From Lentisphaerae bacterium GWF2_57_35 (GTDB lineage: Bacteria; Verrucomicrobiota; Kiritimatiellia; CAIQIC01; GWF2-57-35): DNA of 64,000 bases. Location: positions 54,276 to 118,275 of the forward strand of contig MHBK01000020.1 in NCBI GenBank assembly GCA_001804865.1, given 5' to 3'. The notes under the pieces are model-generated. The model did no database searches and was not told the origin of the DNA. It saw only the letters and a list, made by a program, of their open reading frames with translations. The first letter of the stretch is position 1, and every line of letters begins with the position of its first letter. Below are positions 58,118 through 64,000 of this stretch, piece after piece. The translations under genes were made by a program, and so were the position numbers.

Positions 58118-58775
58118 TTTTGTGATCTTTCCTTGCATATGGTTGAGGGGACTCCATCCAGCAAAAACAGTTTTGAACCACACGGTTTGTCTATCTTTGC
58201 CAATTGACAAACCTAGTCGTGGACACCGACAAGTTCGTGCCTTCTTTCCGAAAAGCATTCTTCGTCGCCGGAGAGAAGCCTGTCGTTTTTACGCAATTTT
58301 TTCTTTCGGAAGAAGGTTCCGACAGAGCGGAACCCTCCAAAATCTTAGAGATCGTTGTTTTGAACCTGGCGTTCGACTAAACATAAATCGCCGCAAAGGA
58401 TTGCGGCTCCTACGGGAAGGCATCTGCAGTGAAACAAAGAAGGAAGAAGCCGAGCCGCCTGTTGTTTCACCAGAATGGTTTCAGCCGAAGGCCTTGCAGA
58501 AAAAGGCCGCCTTAAATCTGTGTATAAAAGACAGGCGAGGTCGCCCCTGCTCCATTAAGAAATATCCACTACCGCAATGAAACCCCATGTCCGCCTTCGG
58601 CGGCATGGGGGTGCTGTGCTGGGCGCATGGGGTTGGGCCGATTCAGATCGGCCCCGTTTTGCCCCATGCGCCAAGCGGGACTTGCGCTGAAGCTCTATCC
58701 TCCCTCGCCTTTCACACCCCGCCCGGCTCCAAAGACTACAGGGGCAAAAGGGGTTCCGGCACACGTGCAGAGCGG
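58118..58775. repeat. Gap with dispersed repeats and two nested hairpins
   Basis: No gene is supported. Bases 58311-58342 are a half copy of the GGAACCTTCTTC / GAGGGTTCCGCTCTGTC element at 35242. Bases 58584-58611 form CCCCATG...CCGCC-TTC-GGCGG-CATGGGG. Bases 58622-58672 fold into an outer 11-bp stem GGCGCATGGGG / CCCCATGCGCC with an inner GGGCCGAT-TCAG-ATCGGCCC hairpin. These hairpins could end purT transcription arriving from the right. Confidence 0.6.
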
Positions 58776-59957
58776 TCAAAGATTAATGGTCACGCGCTTC
58801 GCTGCGTCTTTGGCCTTTTGAAGAGCCTGTTCGATGGTTTCGCCTCGGGCCAGGGCCACACCCATCCGGCGTTCGCCCTGGACTTCAGGCTTTCCAAAAA
58901 GACGGAGCTGCGTATCGGGTTCTTGCAGCGCTTCGTAAAGATTGCCGAACTCCACTTGAGCGGAGTGCCCTTCCACCAAAATGACCGCCGAAGCCGAGGG
59001 GCCGTGCTGTTTGATGTTGGGAATGGGCAACCCAAGAATCGCCCGGGTATGGAGCGCGAATTCGGACAGATCCTGCGAAATCATCGTTACCATGCCGGTG
59101 TCGTGCGGGCGCGGCGAAAGTTCGCTGAAATAGACGTCGTCGCCTTTAACGAAAAATTCCACGCCGAAGATGCCGCGCCCGCCGAGGGCTCCGGTCACTT
59201 GCGCCGCCATTTTTTTAGCGGCATCCAACGCTTGTTGCGGCATGGGCTGGGGCTGCCAGGATTCCCGATAATCGCCCTTTTCCTGACGATGGCCAATGGG
59301 CTCGCAAAAAGAGACGCCATCCTTGTGTTTGATCGTGAGCAACGTGATTTCATAATCGAAATCCACAAACCCTTCGACAATCACCCGGTCCGATCCGCCA
59401 CGCGCTCCGTCCTTGGCATATTTCCATGCTTTTTCAATGTCGGCTTCGGTCTTGATTACACTTTGGCCTTTGCCGGAGGAACTCATGGTCGGTTTTACCA
59501 CACAGGGCATTCCGATTTCGGCGACAGCCTTTTTGAAGTCTTCCACATTCGCCGCAAAACGATAGGGAGACGTCAAAAGCTTCAGCTCTTCAGCGGCCAG
59601 CCGGCGTATGCCTTCGCGATCCATGGTCAGTTTGGTCGCCTTGGCGGAGGGGATGACGGTGTAGCCTTCTTTTTCCAACGCCACCAAGGTATCCGTGGAA
59701 ATCGCTTCCACTTCCGGCACGATAAAGTGAGGACGTTCTTTTTCAATCACTTCGCGCAAGGCCCTGGGATCGAGCATCGAAATGACATAGCTTCGATGAG
59801 CCACCTGCATGGCCGGCGCGTTCGGGTAACGATCGACGGCGATGACCTCGACCCCAAGACGTTGAAATTCTATGACGACTTCTTTTCCCAATTCTCCTGA
59901 ACCGCACAGAAGCACCTTCACCGCGTTGACAGATAGAGGCGTGCCGATTTTTGTCAT
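58776..59957 (-). CDS. purT: Formate-dependent phosphoribosylglycinamide formyltransferase PurT
   Basis: A 393-residue ATP-grasp enzyme that makes formyl-GAR from formate, ATP and GAR in purine synthesis. Signatures: [59 protein letters not shown] (ATP-binding loop), [35 protein letters not shown] and [18 protein letters not shown]. Length is normal. A 12-G run lies 87 bp upstream of the start codon. Confidence 0.97.
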   Translation of the reverse strand: MTKIGTPLSVNAVKVLLCGSGELGKEVVIEFQRLGVEVIAVDRYPNAPAMQVAHRSYVISMLDPRALREVIEKERPHFIVPEVEAISTDTLVALEKEGYTVIPSAKATKLTMDREGIRRLAAEELKLLTSPYRFAANVEDFKKAVAEIGMPCVVKPTMSSSGKGQSVIKTEADIEKAWKYAKDGARGGSDRVIVEGFVDFDYEITLLTIKHKDGVSFCEPIGHRQEKGDYRESWQPQPMPQQALDAAKKMAAQVTGALGGRGIFGVEFFVKGDDVYFSELSPRPHDTGMVTMISQDLSEFALHTRAILGLPIPNIKQHGPSASAVILVEGHSAQVEFGNLYEALQEPDTQLRLFGKPEVQGERRMGVALARGETIEQALQKAKDAAKRVTINL

Positions 59958-60002
59958 GTACTTATAACTCCATATTTTCTGAAGAGTTCTATTTATGACT
60001 TT

Positions 60003-60348
60003 TTATCCCGAAGATACTCAACAATAAAATGACCAGCCCCTCCGGGGGGGGGGGGCATCTTGACTGCCTCCGCGCATAAGAATAAGAATCCACGTCCTTA
60101 CGGACGCGGCTACGTAGCTGCCGGCGTAAGCCGGTGGTTTCTTTCCAGTGCCAGACGTTGAGGAGGGGCAGTGAAGATGCACCCCTCAGGGAGCGCATCC
60201 CGACACGACCGCAGATATGGGAAAACGGAGGCGCTCAGCGGAGTGAGCGCCCTACCCAGGGCAAAGAATGGTAGGGACGGCGCTCCGTCGCCGTCCGCTG
60301 TTGCGGCGAGCGAACGTACAGAGTCGGCCTTCTACGGAAATAAACGGC
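60003..60348. repeat. Gap with a 12-G run and several inverted repeats
   Basis: No gene is seen. Twelve consecutive G occupy 60044-60055. GGGGGCATCTTGACTGCCTC at 60051 pairs imperfectly with GGAGGGGCAGTGAAGATGCA at 60162-60181. Between them lie CGTCCTTACGGACG and the GCCGGCGTAAGCCGGTGG REP-like hairpin; downstream are GGGCGCTC-type and GGACGGCG-CTCC-GTCGCCGTCC hairpins (around 60225-60297). Confidence 0.6.
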
Positions 60349-62000
60349 TTAATCGTCCGCCATGCGCCCCACCGTGCGGTAGAACCGCGCGGCATTCGTC
60401 ATGGCCGAGGTGGGATGGACGACACTGTTCATTGGCGGCGTCGCGGACAGGTTGGTCCACGTCGGAACCGCGCTCCAGGCTCCAGGCTCCACCGCCAGGG
60501 TTTGCTGCACGTCATAGACTCGTCCCGTAGCGCTCGGCCAGGAGAGCAACAGGCTCCCTTGTCCGACCCGGGTGTGGAAGAAGGAAGCCGGATTGGTCGG
60601 ATCCGTTCCGGCGGCGATGTACTCCTCCCAATTGAACTGACCGTCGCTGTCGACCGAGGCGTCTTGTTCGAAGTTGGTCAATCCATGCTTCGCCAGCCAC
60701 CATATCGGCACGGGCGCCGGCGCGCTGGTGGACATTGTGGCGGCAAAACGAGCCGTCACCCACTTCGGCGCGTCCATCGACAGGTTCAGCGGATTGGCTG
60801 ACGACTCCACGCTTCCCGTCCAGTTCGTGAAGCGATAGTACGAATCCGCCGTCGCAGCGATCGCAACGACCGCTCCGTTGGAGAACCAACCGGCCTGCAG
60901 GCCCCATACGCCGATTCAATGGTCAGGGTGTAGAGCAGAGCCTCATAACTAAAAGCGTCCGCTTCAACCGTCTCGCCGAAACTGGTCGAATATACGCGTA
61001 CGTCGCCGAGGCCAACGTGACTGACGTCAGCGCCGCCGGCTGCCACCACCACTTGCGTCGCGCTTTGGCTGACGATGCCCGACACATTCGCTCCGCACAG
61101 CGTCACGTTGGTAATGTCCGAGCCGTTGCCCAGGTTGATTCCGGTGACGACCACCGGATAGCCGCCCGTCCAGGAGCCGGATGGCGGTTGGACGCCGGAA
61201 GCCATTACGTAGGTGTGCACCCATTTGGCCATCCGATTCGCCGATCGGGCTATTTGCCGCGCGCTTACGCCGCCGGCATTGGTAAAAAAGCCTCCTGCAT
61301 AAAGTTCGCCGTTCGGTCCCCTTGCCAAGGCATGCACGGCGACGGAAAGATTGGTTGGCATCCCAACCCCAAGATTCGTATGGCTCATCATATGCAAATC
61401 CGCCGTGCCGTTGTTCAGGATGCTAAACGTGTTGGTAACGGAGACTCCGAGCGCCGAGGGGAAAAATTTTGTGCCCTTGGCCGTCTGGGGCGAATCGCCG
61501 CCGGCAATCTCGACGCCGTTGGAGCCCAGCACGACCAAATCCGATACCGGCGGGCCCGGCGGGGAATCGTTGTTGCTCAGATAAATCCCGTTGGTCTGGC
61601 CGGCGGCGCCCGGTATTTCAGGCGTTCCCGTGAACCGCACATGGTCGAAAAAGGTGCAATAGATGCTGGCCTCCCTCTCATAGCATACATTGATGTGAAG
61701 ATAGCGAACGTGCGTCCAATCGATTCCGGACGAGACGAACTGGTTAAGCGTCCCCCCAAAAGTCTGATACGAACCCCCGCCCGAGTACGTGCTCACTATT
61801 TGGGCATAGGCGTTGTTTTTGTCCACCACCCGCATTTCGATCCTGGCAGGCAAGGTCCCTCCTCCAAACTCGTCGCGAACGCATAAATCGGCAAGAAACG
61901 AAATGTCTGCGCGAACACTGGGATTGGAGTAATCGCGATCGGCTCCCAAATCGAAAACATAGGTATGGACGCGCATTTCCGCATCGTCGTGATTCCTCAA
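60349..62000 (-). pseudogene. Exported-protein gene broken by a frameshift
   Basis: Two overlapping frames (62000-60786 and 60810-60349) together make one protein. The first encodes a jelly-roll-like part, a propeller-type repeat (LARGPNGELYAGGFFTNAGG), an IPT/TIG domain (TGGYPVVVTGINLGNGSDIT) and the start of a bacterial beta repeat (LTIESAYG). The repeat continues in the other frame (GWFSNGAVVAIAATADSYYR, FTNWTGSV), followed by the NWEEYIAAGTDPTNPASFF domain. The shift lies at about 60888-60917. The 5' end also lacks a signal peptide: the frame is closed by TGA at 62115-62117. Decay or sequencing error are both possible. Confidence 0.7.
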
Positions 62001-62315
62001 GGCAGGGCTTACAACAGTCCGGCGCGCAACGGGATAACTGGTTTGACATGGAAAACGGTGTTTGGCTTCGTCGACTGCAACGCCTTCGGCCTGGAAACGT
62101 CCGACGGCGGCGGGTCAGCGAAAAGAGATTTACCCTCAGTGTGCGCTGGTACGAAAACAACATGCAATGGCCGCGTGTCGAGGAAGGCCAAGAAAGCCGG
62201 CCATGAGTTCATCGCCATCGCTCATGCCGGACCGGCTTCAACCGCCCCGCGCGGTCAACCCGTCTTCGAAAAAGCCGGGCCGCCTTCACAGCCGCTTCCG
62301 ACCGTCTGATTTAGG

Positions 62316-62975
62316 TCATGAGCGCCGGCGCAGGAGCAGGAGACAACCCAGCATCAGCAGGCCGAAGGTTGCCGGCTCGGGGATAACGGTAATGTTCAGG
62401 CCCCACTGATCGAGCTGCGCATTGCCGTTGAGGTTGAGGTCGGCCACAAAGAGCGTCCAGTTGCCGTTGGGGTTGACGCCGGAAAAGGAGTCGAGTCCCG
62501 CCGTCCTTGCATCGGTATCGAGCACCGTCGCCGGGTCCACGTTGCGGCCGTCGGCGCCCCAGTTGCCAATCAAGCGCCCATTTCCGTCATAGCTGGGAGA
62601 AAAGGTCTGGTAGAGATGCAGATCGCTCGCGGCCAGACTGAAGGTGATGTCGAAACCGTTGTTGTCATAGCCCAAGGATTCGCCCGCCGTCCGTCCGACC
62701 CGGTTCAAGAGCACGGAAAAACCGCTGTCATGTTGGAGCGTTATATAAAAATCCCCGTTGTACGCCAAATCGGCCGGCGCCGCCGAAAGCCGCAGGCTGA
62801 CTTCGATCGTATCGATCGCGTTGAGATAGCCATTCAGCGATTGCGTATTCTGGACGCCCATCTCGTCGTTGTCCGGAATCGCCAGATTAAGATTGGTGAA
62901 CGCCACCCAGTCCGCCTGAGACACGGAAACCGACAAGAAGATGAAGCACAAGGATCGCAGAAAAATTGTTCTCAT
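62316..62975 (-). CDS. PEP-CTERM protein with a P-domain-like fold
   Basis: A 219-residue protein with a signal peptide (LRSLCFIFLSVSVSQAD) and a jelly-roll typical of proprotein-convertase P domains (LNLAIPDNDEMGVQNTQSL; NPNGNWTLFVADLNLNGNAQ, LDQWGLNITV). The C-terminus is a canonical PEP-CTERM sorting signal: VIPEPATFGLLML, a hydrophobic segment and RRRS. Such proteins are processed by an exosortase and reach the surface or exopolysaccharide. No exosortase gene is in the window. Confidence 0.88.
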   Translation of the reverse strand: MRTIFLRSLCFIFLSVSVSQADWVAFTNLNLAIPDNDEMGVQNTQSLNGYLNAIDTIEVSLRLSAAPADLAYNGDFYITLQHDSGFSVLLNRVGRTAGESLGYDNNGFDITFSLAASDLHLYQTFSPSYDGNGRLIGNWGADGRNVDPATVLDTDARTAGLDSFSGVNPNGNWTLFVADLNLNGNAQLDQWGLNITVIPEPATFGLLMLGCLLLLRRRS

Positions 62976-62993
62976 AGGATTATCTCATTCTCC

Positions 62994-64000
62994 TCATTCT
63001 GGCCGCGTCGTCCGATAATATCGCGACACGGGCGGATTGGTATCGGTAAAGATCACATAACCCTGCCCGCCGATGGCGCACGTGCCGATGTGGCTCCAGC
63101 TCGGCACGACCAAATTCGTTGTCGCCTGCACGTTGTAGTTGCGGCCTGGAATGCCCACAAACCGCACCAGAATATCGGAACCCGACGGCGTCACGCTGAC
63201 AATATTCTTTGTGGGCTCCTCGCTGGAAGGACTAAATACAAGAACCGACACACGCCCTTCGCCCACTCCTCCATAGACATTGCGTACGCGGAACTGGAAA
63301 TAGTCGGCAGAGTCATCGCCCGCCGGCGGCGTGTAAGTAATCCAACGCCCATTAAGAATCACCGTCCCTCCATTGGTCGATGAAGGGGAAACCCAAACCA
63401 CGGACAAGGCGGAGTTTTCCGGATCTACCGAATTGGTTAAGAGCATGAGATCCGTGACTTTCATAATCTGATTGGTGGCTCGTTGCAGGGTAACAGGCCC
63501 CACGGCAGGAATAGCATGAACCATGAACGCATTGGTCACATCCGGCGCCGGGTTCCAATTCGCATCGCCTGCCTGCGACGCCACCACGGAGACCGAACCG
63601 GTACTTGTAAAAGACAGATTTGTTCCGTCGCTAATTACAGCCGGCCCTGATCCAACCACGAAGGCCACAGTAAACCCACTTGTCGCCGTAGCCGCCAGAC
63701 CTACCGTATTTGTGGCTAATTGATCGGGAATGGCCGGGAAGCTGATCGTCTGGCTCGCTTGATTGATTGTCAAAACGTCATTTGAATCGCCTTGCCAGCT
63801 TGCGTCGTTCACTGTGCCGGTCACGGCGTAGGTTCCCGCGTTGGTCGGAGCCCAGGCGTTGCCGGCGTAAGTGAACTCGACCGTCAGCCCCGCGGGCATG
63901 GTCGTTGCCGTGACGCTCTTCGCCGAGCCGTCGTAGACTTGAGAGAGGTTTTGCAGATAGACGCTCGCGGCGCCCTTCGACACGACCAGCGTTCCTGTTT
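62994..64000 (-). CDS. C-terminal part of a large exported protein with MBG-type domain (partial)
   Basis: The frame is still open at the window end, so the 5' part is missing. The visible 335 residues begin in an MBG-type Ig-like repeat (LSQVYDGSAKSVTATTMPAG, LTVEFTYAGNAWAPTNAGTY), continue with QTISFPAIPDQLATNTVGLA, a cadherin-like/Big-9-type segment (LLTNSVDPENSALSVVWVSP) and end with a domain GIPGRNYNVQATTNLVVPSW ... PVSRYYRTTRPE, common at the ends of Verrucomicrobia/Kiritimatiellota secreted proteins. It lies 18 bp upstream of the PEP-CTERM gene, so both may be co-transcribed. Confidence 0.75.
   Translation of the reverse strand, partial: TGTLVVSKGAASVYLQNLSQVYDGSAKSVTATTMPAGLTVEFTYAGNAWAPTNAGTYAVTGTVNDASWQGDSNDVLTINQASQTISFPAIPDQLATNTVGLAATATSGFTVAFVVGSGPAVISDGTNLSFTSTGSVSVVASQAGDANWNPAPDVTNAFMVHAIPAVGPVTLQRATNQIMKVTDLMLLTNSVDPENSALSVVWVSPSSTNGGTVILNGRWITYTPPAGDDSADYFQFRVRNVYGGVGEGRVSVLVFSPSSEEPTKNIVSVTPSGSDILVRFVGIPGRNYNVQATTNLVVPSWSHIGTCAIGGQGYVIFTDTNPPVSRYYRTTRPE

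Noticed and set aside
1..64000. tRNA, rRNA or riboswitch genes
   Set aside because: I looked for cloverleaf-like segments and known leader motifs upstream of the biosynthetic genes and saw none that could be supported by eye. A covariance-model search would settle it.

Overview
The window is high-GC chromosomal DNA from a flagellated, diderm bacterium. The mix of features points to the PVC superphylum, most likely Kiritimatiellota or a relative: flagellar rod and ring genes, very large exported proteins with PKD, F5/8 type C and PEP-CTERM-associated repeats, a PEP-CTERM protein, a shared 'EY-AGT-PTN' C-terminal domain, and many palindromic intergenic elements. No rRNA or tRNA was found, so this placement is an inference from gene content.

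Layout. 1-7.3 kb: a flagellar operon (flgM-like, flgF, flgG, flgA, flgH, flgI, flgJ, flgN-like, flgK). 7.3-12.05 kb: the start of a nonulosonic (legionaminic-type) acid pathway, probably for flagellin glycosylation: an acetyltransferase-CBS-nucleotidyltransferase fusion, LegB, a HAD phosphatase and LegC. 12.05-20.1 kb: an AT-richer island on the minus strand holding one five-gene operon in which every gene overlaps the next (DNA adenine methylase, HAD phosphatase, GGDEF-thymidylate-synthase-like fusion, SAM methyltransferase, second DNA methylase). It is bounded by two copies of a 90-bp piece of the legC 3' end. I do not recognise this combination as a described system, and it is the main discovery candidate.

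20.1-28.4 kb: a DUF433 antitoxin with a toxin partner broken by one stop codon, an MscS channel, a double winged-helix repressor with a palindromic operator in two places, a cyclic-nucleotide-binding-domain histidine kinase, NamZ, PanC and two lipoproteins. 28.8-32.2 kb: panB-folK-dapB-S23-dapA. 32.5-43.6 kb: cell-surface proteins (YadA-head-like repeats, a PKD/F5-8C protein, a beta-solenoid PEP-CTERM-associated-repeat protein, an outer-membrane barrel). 43.7-50 kb: lysA, argG, argD, argB, argJ. 50-54.2 kb: rpsI-rplM, rnhC, a FAH-family enzyme, HU and a DJ-1 protein. 54.2-64 kb: a polyprenyl-phosphate sugar transferase, a REP-associated transposase fused to a SLOG-like domain, a CARDB-like exported protein, purT, a frameshifted exported-protein gene, a PEP-CTERM protein and the 3' part of another large exported protein.

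A general feature is the density of palindromic intergenic elements: triple arrays of TTTTCCAATNATTGGAAAA spaced about 30 bp apart, several 80-170 bp inverted repeats with low-complexity arms sitting in lys, arg and dap gene junctions, and dispersed hairpins.
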